This document shows positions 13,951 to 27,800 of a DNA stretch of 64,000 nt, in pieces. The stretch lies in the NCBI GenBank assembly GCA_026545225.1, contig CM048846.1, forward strand, positions 38,761,501 through 38,825,500, written 5' to 3'. The DNA is from Cornus controversa. Lineage: Eukaryota > Streptophyta > Magnoliopsida > Cornales > Cornaceae. The position numbers and the translations under genes are program-made. Each line of letters opens with the position of its first letter. Positions within the stretch are counted from its first letter, which is position 1. The notes under the pieces were generated by a model. It did not search any database. It saw only the letters and a list, made by a program, of their open reading frames with translations, and was not told the origin of the DNA.

Positions 13951-16900
13951 TTTTTTTTGGAACTTTTAGACTTATTTGAAGGACGTATTTGCACAAAAAA
14001 ATCATAAAAATATATATTCAAAATTTTTAATCTCATTTTTCCCACTTTTAACTCATTTAAAGTACTTTTCCACACACTTGAAAAAAATATTTTCTTATCT
14101 TTTTTCTTTCTTATTTTTTTATCAACTTTTAGCCTCATTTGAAAGATTTATTTGCACAAGAAAATTATAAAAAATTATATTCACATTTTTTATACTCATT
14201 TTCCACACATTTAAAATACTTTCTCACACTTAAAACAAAAACTTTTTAATGTTTTTTTTTTCAATTTTATTAACTTTTAGCCTTACTTGAAGGATGTACT
14301 ATCACAAAAAAATCAAAAAAATTAATATTCACTATTTTTGGCTCATATTTTTGCAATTTTCACACATTTAAAGTATTTTCACACATTTAAAAAACTTTTA
14401 CACATACTTAAAATAAATACTTTTTTATGTTTTTTTTTCTAAATCTCCTAACTTTTAGCGTCATTTGAAAGATGTATTATCACAAAAAAAAATCATAAAA
14501 ATTAATATTCACCTTTTTAGGATTATATTTTCTCAACTTGCACACATTTAAAGTACTTTTTACACATTTAAAGTTTTTTCACACATTTAAAAAACTTTTA
14601 CACATACGTAAAACAAATACTTTTTTATGTTCTTTCCATCCCATTTTTTTTGGAACTTTTAGACTTATTTGAAGAACGTATTTGCACAAATAAAATCATA
14701 AAAATTTATATACACATTTCTTAGTCTCATTTTTCCTTACATTCTACACTTTTAATATAATTTTCAAACATTTAAAGTACATTTTCACACATTTAAAGTA
14801 CTTTTCAACACACTTAAAACAAATACTATTTAATGTTTTCTCTATCCAATTTTGTAAGAATTCTTACCCCTATTTGAAGGATGTACTTGAAAAAAAAATC
14901 ATAATAATAAATATTCACATATTTAATCACATTTTTTCAAATTTTCACTCAATTAAAATACTTTTACACACATTTAAAACAAAAACTTTTTAATATTTTT
15001 TTTCCAAATTTATTAACTTTTAGCCTTATTTGAAGGATGTATTATCACAAAAATATTATAAAAGTTAATATTCACTTTTTTAGGCTTATATTTTCTCACC
15101 TTTCACACATTTAAAGTTTTTTCAGACATTTAAAGAACTTTTACACATACGTAACACAAATACTTTTTTAGGTTTTTTTTTCTAAATTTTTTAACTTTTA
15201 GCCTTATTTGAAGGATGTATTAGAACAAAAAAAATCATAAAAATTAATATTCACTTTTTTAGGCTTATATTTTCTCAACTTTCACACATTTAAAGTACTT
15301 TTCACACATTTAAAGTTTTTCCACATATTTAAAGAACTTTTACACATACGTAAAACAAATATTTTTTTATGTTTTTTTTTCTAAATTTTTTGACTTTTAG
15401 CCTTATTTGAAAGATGTATTATCACAAAAAAAATCATAAAAATTAATATTCACTTTTTTAGGCTTATATTTTCTCCCCTTTCACACATTTAAAGAACTTT
15501 TACACAAACGTAAAACAGATACTTTTTTATGTTCTTTGTAGCCAATTTTTTTTGGAACTTTTAGACTTATTTGAAAGATTTATTTGCACAAAAAAATTCA
15601 TAAAAATTTATATTCACATTTTTTGATCTAATTTTTTCTCACTTTTCACACATTTAAAATAATTTTTCACACACGTAAAACAAGTATTTTTTTATATTTT
15701 TACTAACCAATTTTTTTGGAACCTCTAAACCTGATTTTAAAAATATCTTTGCACAAATAAATCATAAAAATTTATATTCACAATTCTTAGTCTCATTTTT
15801 CCTCACTTTCCAATCTTTTAAAATATTTTCACGGATATTTACAGCGATTTTTGACACACTTAAAAGAAATACTTTTTAATGTTCTTTCTATCCATTTTTT
15901 TTTTAAACTCTTAGACTATTTAGAAGGACACATTTGCACAAAAAAAATCAAAAAAATTTATATTCACTTTTTTTAGTCTCATTTTTCCTTACTTTCTACA
16001 CTTTTAAAATAATTTTCACACATTTGAAGTACATTTTCACACATTTAAAATACTTTTCGACACACTTAAAACAAATACTATTTAATGTTTTCTCTATCCA
16101 ATTTTGTAAGATTTTCTTACCCTTATTTGAAGGATGTACTTGAACAAAAAAATCATAATAATAATACACATTTTTAATCACATTTTTTCCAGTTTTCACT
16201 CATTTAAAGTACTTTTACACACACTTAAAACAAGCAAAAAATTATGCTTTTTTTTTCAAAATTGTTAACGTTTAGCCTTAGTTGAATGATGTATTATCAC
16301 AAAAAAAATCATAAAAATTAATATTCACTTTTTTAGGCTTAAATTTTCTCACCTTTCACACTTTTAAATTACTTTTCACACATTTAAAAAACTTTTACAC
16401 AAACGTAAAATAAATACTTTTTTAAGTTCTTTCTAGCCAATTTTTTTTTGAACTTTTAGACTTATTTGAAAGATTTATTTGCAAAAAAAAATTCATAAAA
16501 ATTTATATTCACATTTTTTGATCTAATTTTTTCACTTTTCACACATATAAAATAATTTTTCACACACTTAAAAGAAATAATATTTTATGTTTTTTCTAAC
16601 CAATTTTTTAGGCAATTTTGGTAAGAATTCTTAGCCTTATTTGATGGATGCACTTGAACAAAAAATCATAATAATAAATATTCACTTTGTTAATCACATT
16701 TTTCACACTTTTCACTCATTTAAAGTACTTTTACACACACTTAAAACAAAAACTTTTTAGTATTTTTTTTTCAAATTTATTAACTTTTAGCCTTATTTGA
16801 AGGATGTATTAGAATAAAAAAAATCAAAAAAATTAATATTCACTTTTTTAGGCTTATATTTTCTCAACTTTCACACATTTAAAGTACTTTTCACACATTT

Positions 16901-19400
16901 AAAGTTTTTCCACATATTTAAAGAACTTTTACACATACGAAAAACAAATACTTTTTTATGTTTTTTTTTCTAAATTTTTTAACCTTTAGCCTTATTTGAA
17001 AGATGTATTATCACAAAAAAAATCATAAAAATTAATATTCACTTTTTTAGGCTTATATTTTCTCTCCTTTCACACATTTAAAGAACTTTTACACAAACGT
17101 AAAATAGATACTTTTTTATGTTCTTTCTAGCCAATTTTTTTTTGAACTTTTAGACTTATTTGAAAGATTTATTTACACAAAAAAATTCATAAAAATTTAT
17201 ATTCACATTTTTTGATCTAATTTTTTCTCACTTTTCACACATTTAAAGTAATTTTTCACACTTAAAACAAATAATTTTTTATGTTTTTTCTAACCAATTT
17301 TTTTGGAACTTCTAAGCCTGAGTTGAAAAATGTATTTGCACAAACAAATCATAAAAATTTATATTCACAATTCTTAGTCTCATCTTTCCTCACTTTCCAA
17401 TCTTTTAAAATATTTTCACAAATATTTACAGCGATTTTTGACACACTTAAAAGAAATACTTTTTTATGTTCTTCCTATCCAGTTTTTTTTAAAACTCTTA
17501 GACTTGTTAGAAGGACGCATTTGCACAAATAAAATCATAAAAATTTATATTCACATTTCTTAGTCTCATTTTTCTTTACTTTGTACACTTTTAAAATAAT
17601 TTTCACACATTTAAAATACTTTTTCACACATTTAAAGTACTTTTCGACACACTTAAAACAAATACTATTTTATGTTTTTTCTGTTTAATCTTTCTAAGAA
17701 TTATTAGCCTTATTTCAGGAATGTACTTGAACAAAAAAATCATAAGAATATATATTCACTTTTTTAGGCTTATATTTTCTCAACTTCCACACATTTAAAG
17801 TTTTTTCACACATTTAAAAAACTTTTACACATACGTAAAATAAATACTTTTTTATATTTTTTTTTCTAAATTTTATAACTTTTAGCCATATTTGGAAGAT
17901 GTATTATCACAAAAAAAATCATAAAAATCAATATTCACTTTTTTAGGCTTATATTTTCTCACCTTTCACACATTTAAAGTACCTTTCACACATTTAAAGA
18001 ACTTTTACATCAACGTAAAACAACTAATTTTTTATTTCTTTCTATCCAATTTTTTTTGGAACTTTTAAACTTATTTGAAAGATTTATTTGCACAAACAAA
18101 TTCATAAAAATTTATATTTACATTTTTTGATCTAATTTTTTCTCACTTTTCACACATTTAAAGTAATTTTTCACACACTTTAAAACAAATAATTTTTTAT
18201 GTTTTTTCTAACCAATTTGTTTGGAACTTCTAAGCCTGATTTCAAAAATGTATTTGCACAAAAAAAACATAAAAATTTAGATTCACAATTCTTAGTCTCA
18301 TTTTTCCTCACTTTCCACACTTTTAAAGTATTTTCACACACATTTACAGCGCTTTTCGACACACTTAAAACAAATGCTATTTAATGTTTTCTTTGTCCAA
18401 TTTTTGTAAGAATTCTTAGCCATATTTGAAGGATGTACTTGAACAAAAAAATCATAATAATATACATTCACATTTTTAATCATATTTTTCCCAGTTTTCA
18501 CTCATTTAAAGTATTTTTACACACACTTAAAACAAAAAAAAATTATATTTTTTTTCCAAAATTGTTAACTTTTAGCCTTATTCGAGTAATGTATTATCAC
18601 AAAAAAATCATAAAAATTAATATTCACTTTTTTAGTCTTATATTTTCTCACTTTTGACACATGTAAAGTACTTTTCACACATTTAAAGTTTTTTCACACA
18701 TTTAAAGAACTTTTATACATACGTAAAAGAAATACTTTTTTATATTCTTTCTATCCAATTTTTTTTGGAACTTTTAGACTTATTTGAAGGATTTATTTGC
18801 ACAAAAAAATCATAAAAATATATATTCAAAATTTTTAATCTTATTTTTCCTCATTTTTAACTCATTTAAAGTACTTTTTCCACACACTTAAAAAAAATAT
18901 TTTCCTATGTTTTTTCTTTCTTATTTTTTTATCAACTTTTAGCCTCATTTGAAAGATGTATTTGCACAAAAAATTATAAAAAATTATATTCACATTTTTT
19001 AGACTCATTTATTCACTTTTTCCACACACTTAAAATACTTTCTCACACTTAAAACAAAAAGTTTTTAATTTTTTTTTTCCAAATTTATTAACGTTTAACC
19101 TTATTTGAAGGATGTATTATCACAAAAAAAATCATAAAAATTAATATTAACTATTTTAGGCTAATATTTTCTCACCTTTCACACTTTAAAAATATTTTTC
19201 ACATATTTAAAGTACTTTTACACAAACTTAAAACGGATACTTTATTTATGCTTTTTTTTCTAAATTTTTTAACTTTTAGCCATATTTGAAGGATGTATTA
19301 TCACAAAAAAAATCATAAAAATTAATATTCACTTTTATAGGCTTATATTTTCTCAACTTTCACACATTTATAGAACTTTTACACATACGTAAAACAAATA
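13951..19400. repeat. Satellite segment of about 5.45 kb, copy 1
   Basis: Anchor words in this segment recur at a nearly constant distance in the next one. CACACACTTG at 14071 matches CACACGCTTG at 19545 (5474). AAATCTCCTA at 14441 matches 19916 (5475). CCATCCC at 14636 matches 20111 (5475). TAGAAC at 15221 matches 20676 (5455). The D monomer at 15720 matches 21173 (5453), and that at 17307 matches 22770 (5463). CTTCCTATCC at 17471 matches 22902 (5431). CAAATGCTAT at 18371 matches 23782 (5411). The two copies are therefore adjacent, in tandem. Confidence 0.8.
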
Positions 19401-22400
19401 CTTTTTTATGTTCTCTCCATCCACTTTTTTTTTAAACTTTTAGACTTATTTGAAGGACGTATTTGCACAAAAAAATCATAAAAATATATATTCAAATTTT
19501 TTAATCTCATTTTTCCCACTTTTAACTCATTTAAAGTATTTTTCCACACGCTTGAAAAAAAATATTTTCTTATCTTTTTTCTTTCTTATTTTTTATCAAC
19601 TTTTAGCCTCATTTGAAAGATTTATTTGCACAAGAAAATTATAAAAAGTTATATTCACACAATTAAAAAAATACTTTCTCACACTTAAAAAAAAACTTTT
19701 TAATGTTTTTTTTTTCAATTTTATTAACTTTTAGCCTTATTTGAGGGATGTACTATCACAAAAAAATCATAAAAATTAATATTGATTATTTTAGGCTCAT
19801 ATTTTCTCACCTTTCACGCATTTAAAGTATTTCTCACACATTTAAAATTTTTTCACACGTTTAAAAAACTTTTACACAAACTTAAAATAAATACTTTTTT
19901 TATGTTTTTTTTTCTAAATCTCCTAACTTTTAGCGTCATTTGAAAGATGTATTATCACAAAAAAAAATCATAAAAATTAATATTCACTTTTTTAGGATTA
20001 TTTTTTCTCAACTTTCACACAATTAAAGTACTTTTCACACATTTAAAGTTTTTTCACACATTTAAAAAACTTTTACACATACGTAAAACAAATACTTTTT
20101 TATGTTTTTTCCATCCCATTTTTTTGGAACTTTTAGACTCATTTGAAGGACATATTTGCACAAATAAAATCATAAAAATTTATATACACATTTCTTAGTC
20201 TCATTTTTCCTTACTTTCTACACTTTTAAAATAATTTTCACACATTTAAAGTACTTTTCGACACACTTAGAACAAATACTATTTAATGTTTTCTCTATCC
20301 AATTTTGTAAGAATTCTTACCCCTATTTGAAGGATGTACTTGAACAGAAAAATCATAATAATAAATATTCACATATTTAATCACATTTTTTCTAATTTTC
20401 ACACATTTAAAGTTCTTTTACACACACTTAAAACAAAAAATTTTTAATATTTTTTTTTCCAAATTTATTAACTTTTAGCCTTATTTGAAGGATGTATTAT
20501 CATAAAATAATCATAAAAAATAATATTCACTTTTTTAGGCTTATATTTTCTCACCTTTCACACATTTAAAGTTTTTTCACACATTTAAAGAACTTTTACA
20601 CATACGTAAAACAAGTACTTTTTTACGTTTTTTTTTCTAAATTTTTTAAGTTTTAGCCTTATTTGAAGGATGTATTAGAACAAAAAAAATCATAAAAATT
20701 CATATTCACTTTTTTAGGCTTATATTTTCTCAACTTTAACACATTTAAAGTACTTTTCACACATTTAAAGTTTTTCCACATATTTAAAGAACTTTTACAA
20801 ATACGTTAAACAAATACTTTTTTATGTTTTTTTTTCTAAATTTTTTAACTTTTAACCTTATTTGAAAGATGTATTATCACAAAAAAAATCACAAAAATTA
20901 ATATTTACTTTTCTAGGCTTATATTTTATCACCTTTCACACATTTAAAGAACTTTTACACAAACGTAAAACAAATACATTTTTATGTTCTTTCTAGCCAA
21001 TTTTTTTTTGAACTTTTAGACTTAGTTGAAAGATTTAATTACACAAAAAAATTCATAAAAATTTATATTCACATTTTTTGATCTAATTTTTTCTCACTTT
21101 TCACACATTTAAAATAATTTTCCACACTTAAAAAAAGTAATTTTTTATGTTTTTTCTAACCAATTTTTTTGGAACCTTTAAGCCTGAGTTGAAAAATGTA
21201 TTTGCACAAACAAATCATAAAAATTTATAGTCACATTTTTTAGTCTCATTTTTCCTTACTTTCTACACTTTTAAAATAATTTTTACACGTTTAAAGTACA
21301 TTTTCACACATTTAAAGTACTTTTCGACACACTTAAAACAAATACTATTTAGTGTTTTCTCTATCCAATTTTGTAAGAATTCTTACCCCTAATATGAAGG
21401 ATGTACTTGAACAAAAAAATCATAATAATAAAAATTCTCATATTTAATCACATTTTTTCCATTTTTCACTCATTTAAAGTACTTTTACACACACTTAAAA
21501 CAAAAACTTTTTAATATTTTTTTTTCCAAATTTATTAACTTTTAGCCTTATTTGAAAGATGTATTATCACAAAAAAAATCATAAAAATTATTATTCACTT
21601 TTTTAGGTTTATATTTTCTCACCATTCACACATTTAAAATTTTTTCACCCATTTAAAAACTTTTACACATACGTAAAACAAATAGCTTTTTTTATGTTTT
21701 TTTTTCTAAATTTTTTAACTTTTAGCCTTATTTGAAAGATGTCTTGTCACAAAAAAATCCTAAAAATTAATACACTTTTTTAGGCTTATATTTTCTCACC
21801 TTTCACACATTTAAATTACTTTTCACACATTTAAAGAACTTTTACACAAACGTAAAATAAATACTTTTTTATGTTCTTTCTAGCCAATTTTTTTTGGAAC
21901 TTTTAGACTTACCTGAAAGATTTATTTGCTCAAAAAAATTCATAAAAATTTATATTCACATTTTTTGATCTAATTTTTTCTCACTTTTCACACATTTAAA
22001 ATAATTTTTCACAAACTTAAAACAAGTAATTTTTTATGTTTTTATTAACCAACTTTTTTGGAACCTCTAAGCCTGATTTGAAAATTGTATTTGCACAAAG
22101 AAACCATAAAATTTTATATTCACAATTCTTAGTCTCATTTTTCCTCACTTTCCAATCTTTTAAAATATTTTCACAGATATTTACAGCGATAAAAATATAT
22201 TTTCACATATAAAATAATTTTTCACACACTTAAAAGAAATAATATTTTATGTTTTTTCTAACCAATTTTTTGGCAATTTTGGTAAGAATTCTTAGCCTTA
22301 TTTGAAATATGTACTTGATCAAAAAAATCATAATAATATATATTCACTTTTTTAATCACATTTTTCACACTTTTCACTCATTTAAAGTACTTTTACACAC

Positions 22401-24850
22401 ACTTAAAAAAAAAACTTTTTAATATTTTTTTCCAAATTTATTAACTTTTAGCCTTATTTGAAGGATGTATTAGAACAGGAAAAATCATAAAAATTAATAT
22501 TCACTTTTTTAGGCTTATATTTTCTGCCCTTTCACACATTTAAAGAACTTTTACACAAACGTAAAACAGAAACTTTTTTATGTTCTTTCTAGCCAATTTT
22601 TTTTTTGAACTTTTAGACTTATTTGAAAGATTTATTTACACAAAAAAATTCATAAAAATTTATATTCACCTTTTTTGATCTAATTTTTTCTCACTTTTCA
22701 CACATTTAAAATAATTTTCCACACTTAAAAAAAATAATTTTTTATGTTTTTTCTAACCAATTTTTTTGGAACCTTTAAGCCTGAGTTGAAAAATGTATTT
22801 GCACAAACAAATCATAAAAATTTATATTCACAATTCTTAGTCTCATCTTTTCTCACTTTCCAATCTTTTAAAATATTTTAAAAGAAATACTTTTTTATGT
22901 TCTTCCTATCCAGTTTTTTTTAAAACTCTTAGACTTGTTAGAAGGACGCATTTGCACAAATAAAATCATAAAAATTTATATTCACATTTCTTATCTCATT
23001 TTTCTTTACTTTCTACACTTTTAAAATAATTTTCACACATTTAAAATACTTTTTCACACATTTAAAGTACTTTTCGACACACTTAAAACAAATACTCTTT
23101 TATGTTTTTTCTGTTTAATCTTTCTAAGAATTATTAGCCTTATTTCAAGAATGTACTTGAACAAAAAAATCATAAGAATATATATATTCACCTTTTTAGG
23201 CTTATATTTTCTCAACTTCCACACATTTAAAAAACTTTTACACATACGTAAAACAAATACTTTTTTATATTTTTTTTCTAAATTTTATAACTTTTAGGCT
23301 TATTTGGAAGATGTATTATCACAAAAAAAATCATAAAAATCAATATTCACTTTTTTAGGCTTATATTTTCTCACCTTTCACACATTTAAAGTACCTTTCA
23401 CACATTTAAAGAACTTTTACACTAACGTAAAACAACTAATTTTTTATTTCTTTCTATCCAATTTTTTTTGGAACTTTTAAACTTATTTGAAAGATTTATT
23501 TGCACAAACAATTTCATAAAAATTTATATTCACATTTTTTTATCTAATTTTTTTTCACTTTTCACACATTTAAAGTCGTTTTTCACAAACTTAAAACAAA
23601 TAATTTTTTATGTTTTTTCTAACCAATTTTTTTGGAACCTCTAAGCCTAATTTGAAAAATGTATTTGCACAAAAAAATCATAAAAACTTATATTCACAAT
23701 TCTTAGTCTCATTTTTCCTCACTTTCCACACTTTTAAAGTATTTTCACACACATTTACAACGCTTTTCGACACACTTAAAACAAATGCTATTTAATGTTT
23801 TCATTGTCCAATTTTTGTAAGAATTCTTAGCCATATTTGAAGGATGTACTTGAACAAAAAAATCATAATAATATACATTCACATTTTTAATCACATTTTT
23901 CCCAGTTTTCACTCATTTAAAGTACTTTTACACACACTTAAAACAAAAAAAAAATTATGTTTTTTTTCCAAAATTGTTAACTTTTAGCCTTATTCTAATA
24001 ATGTATTATCACAAAAAAATCATAAAAATTAATATTCACATTTTTAGGCTTATATTTTCTCACTTTTGACACATTTAAAGTACTTTTCACACATTTAAAG
24101 AACTTTTATACATATGTAAAAGAAATACTTTTTTTTATTCTTTCTATCCAATTTTTTTTGGAACTTTTAGACTTATTTGAAGGATTTATTTGCACAAAAA
24201 AATCATAAAAATATATATTCAAATTTTTTAATCTTATTTTTCCTCACTTTTAACTCATTTAAAGTACTTTTCCACACACTTAAAAAATATTTTCCTATGT
24301 TTTTTCTTTCTTATTTTTTTATCAACTTTTAGCCTCATTTGAAAGATGTATTTGCACAAAAAATTATAAAAAAATATATTCACATTTTTTAGACTCATTT
24401 ATTCACTTTTTCCACACATTTAAAATACTTTCTCACAATTAAAACAAAAACTTTTTAATTTTTTTTTTCAAATTTATTAACTTTTAGCCTTATTTGAAGG
24501 ATGTATTATCACAAAAAAATCATAAAAATTAATATTAACTATTTTAGGCTCATATTTTCTCACCTCTCACACTCTAAAAATAGTTTTCACACATTTAATG
24601 TTTTTTCACACATTTAAAGTATTTTTACACGAACTTAAAACAAATACTTTTTATGTTTTTTTTCCTAAATTTTTTAACTTTTAGCCTTATTTGAAGGATG
24701 TATTATCACAAAAAAAAAATCATAAAAATTAATATTCACTTTTTTATGCTTATATTTTCTCAACTTTCACACATTTAAAGTACTTTTCACACTTTTAAAG
24801 TTTTTTCACACATTTATAGAACTTTTACACATACGTAAAACAAATACTTT
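19401..24850. repeat. Satellite segment of about 5.45 kb, copy 2 (mosaic)
   Basis: This is the tandem partner of 13951-19400, by the anchors listed there. It is mosaic. About 21.2-22.19 kb instead matches 12.38-13.36 kb at offset 8827-8830 (TAGTCACATT at 21228 against 12401; GCTCAAAAAA at 21928 against 13098). The patch ends at an abrupt junction at 22190/22191, after TTACAGCGAT. Between about 22.47 and 22.56 kb one monomer present in copy 1 is absent, shown by the offset returning from 5661 to 5463. Confidence 0.75.
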
Positions 24851-27800
24851 TTTATGTTCTTTCCATCCAATTTTTTTTGAAACTTTTAGACTTATTTGGA
24901 GGACGTATTTGCACAAATATAATCATAAAAATTTATATTAACATTTCTTAGTCTCATTTTTCTTTACTTTCTACACTTTTAAAATAATTTTTACACATTT
25001 AAAATACTTTTTCACACATTTAAAGTACTTTTTGACGCACTAAAAACAAATACTATTTTAAGTTTTCTCGGTCCAATTTTTGTAAGAATTCTTAGCCTTA
25101 TTTGAAGGATGTACTTGAACAAAAAAATCATAATAATATACATTCACATTTTTAATCACATTTTTCCCACTTTTCACTCATTTAAACTACTTTTACGCAC
25201 ACTTAAAACAAAAACTTTTTAATAATTTTTTTCCAAATTTATTAACTTTTAGCCTTATTTGAAGGATGTATTATCACAAAAAAATCATAAAAATTAATAT
25301 TCACTTTTTTAGTCTTATATTTTCTCACCTTTCACACATTTAAAGTTTTTTCACACTTTTAAAGAACTTTTACACGTACGTAAAACAAATACTTTTTTAT
25401 GTTTTTTTTTCTAAATTTTTTAACTTTTATCCTTATTTGAAGGATGTATTCTCACAAAAAAAATCATAAAAATTAATATTCACTTTTTTAGGCTTATATT
25501 TTCTCAACTTTCACACATTTAAAGTACTTTTCACACATTTAAATTTTTTTCACACATTTAAAGAACCTTTACACATACGTAAAAGAAATCATTTTTTATG
25601 TTCTTTCCATCCAATTTTTTTTTGAACTTTTAGACTTATTTGCAGGACTTTGCACAAATAAAATCATAAAAATTTTTATTCACAGTTCTTTTCACACATT
25701 TAAAATACATTTTCACACATTTTAAGTACTTTTCGACACACTTAAAACAAATACTATTTTATGTTTTTTCTGTCCTATTTTTGTAAGAATTATTAGCCAT
25801 ATTTGAAAAATGTTCTTGAACAAAAAAATCATAATAATATATACACTTTTTTAGGCTTATATTTTCTCACCTTTCACACATTTAAAGTTTTTCACACATT
25901 TACAAAAATTTTCCACATACATAAAACAAATACTTTTTTATGTTTTTTTTTCTAAATTTTCTAACTTTTAGCCTTATTTGAAGGATGTATTATGACAAAA
26001 AAAATCAAAAAAATTAATATTCACTTTTTTAGGCTTATATTTTCCCAACTTTCACACATTTAAAGTACTTTTCACACATTTAAAGGAGTTTTACACATAC
26101 GTAAAACAAATACTTTTTTATGTTCTTTCCATCCAATATTTTTTTTGAACTTTTAGACTTATTTGAAAGACGTATTTGCACAATTAAAATCATAAAAATT
26201 TATATTCACATTTATTAGTCTCATTTTTCCTTACTTTGTACACTTTTAAAATAATTTTCACACATTTAAAATACTTTTTCACACATTTAAAGTACTTTTC
26301 GACACACTTAAAACAAATACTATTTTACGTTTTTTCTACCCTATTTTTGTAAGAATTATTAGCCTTATTTGAAAATTGTTCTTGAACAAAAAAATCATAA
26401 TAATATATACACTTTTTTAGGCTTATATTTTCTCACCTTTCACACATTTAAAGTTTTTTCACACATTTAAAAAACTTTTCCACATACGTAAAACAAATAC
26501 TTTTTTATGTTTTTTTTTCTAAATTTTTTAACTTTTAACCTTATTTGAAAGATGTATTATCACAAAAAAATTAATATTCACTTTTTTAGACTTATATATT
26601 CTCACCTTTCACACATTTAAAGAACTTTTACACAAACGTAAAACAAATACATTTTTTGTTCTTTCTATCCAATTTTTTTTGGAACTTTTAGACTTATTGG
26701 AAAGATTTATTTGCACAAAAAAATTCATATTCACATTTTTTGATCTAATTTTTTCTCACTTTTCACACATTTAAAATAATTTTCAACACACTTAAAATAA
26801 ATAATTTTTTATGTTTTTTCTAACCAATTTTTTTGGAACCTCTAAGCCTGATTTGAAAAATGTATTTGTACAAAAAAATCATAAAGATTTGTATTCACAA
26901 TTCTTTGTCTCATTTTTCCTCACTTTCCACACTTTTAAAGTATTTTCACACACATTTACAGCGTTTTTGTACTGACTTAAAACAAATACTTTTTATGTTC
27001 TTTCTATCCAATTTTTTTTTAAACTCTTAGACTTGTTAGAAGGACGCATTTGCACAAAAAAAAATCATAAAAATTTATATTCACATTTTTTAGTCTCATT
27101 TTTCCTTAATTTATACACTTTTAAAATAATTTTCACACATTTAAAATACTTTTTCACACATTTAAAGTACTTTTCGACGCACTTAAAACAAATTCAATTT
27201 TATGTTTTTTTCTGTCCAATTTTTGTGAGAATCCTTAGCCTTATTTGAAGGATGTATTTGAACAAAAAAATCATAATAATATATATTCACATTTTTAATC
27301 ACAGTTTTCCCACTTTTCACACATTTAAAGAACTTTTACACACACTTAAAACAAGAACTTTTTAATATATTTTTTTTCAAATTTATTAACTTTTAGCCTT
27401 ATTTGAAGGATGTATTATCCCAAAAAAATCATAAAAACTAATTTTCACTTTTTTAGGCTTATATTTTCTAACCTTTCACACATTTAAAGAACTTTTACAC
27501 ATACGTAAAATAAATACTTTTTTATGTTTTTTTTTTCTAAACTTTTTAACTTTTAGCCTTATTTGAAGGATGTATTATAACAAAAAAAAATCATAAAAAT
27601 TAATATTCACTTTTTTAGGCTTATATTTTCTCAACTTTCACACATCTAAAGTACTTTTCACACATTTAAAGTTTTTTCACGCGTTTAAAGAACTTTTACA
27701 CATACGTAAAGCAAATACTTTTTTATGTTCTTTCCATCCAATTTTTTTTGAACTTTTAGACTTATTTGAATGACGTATTTGCACAAAAAAAATCATAAAA

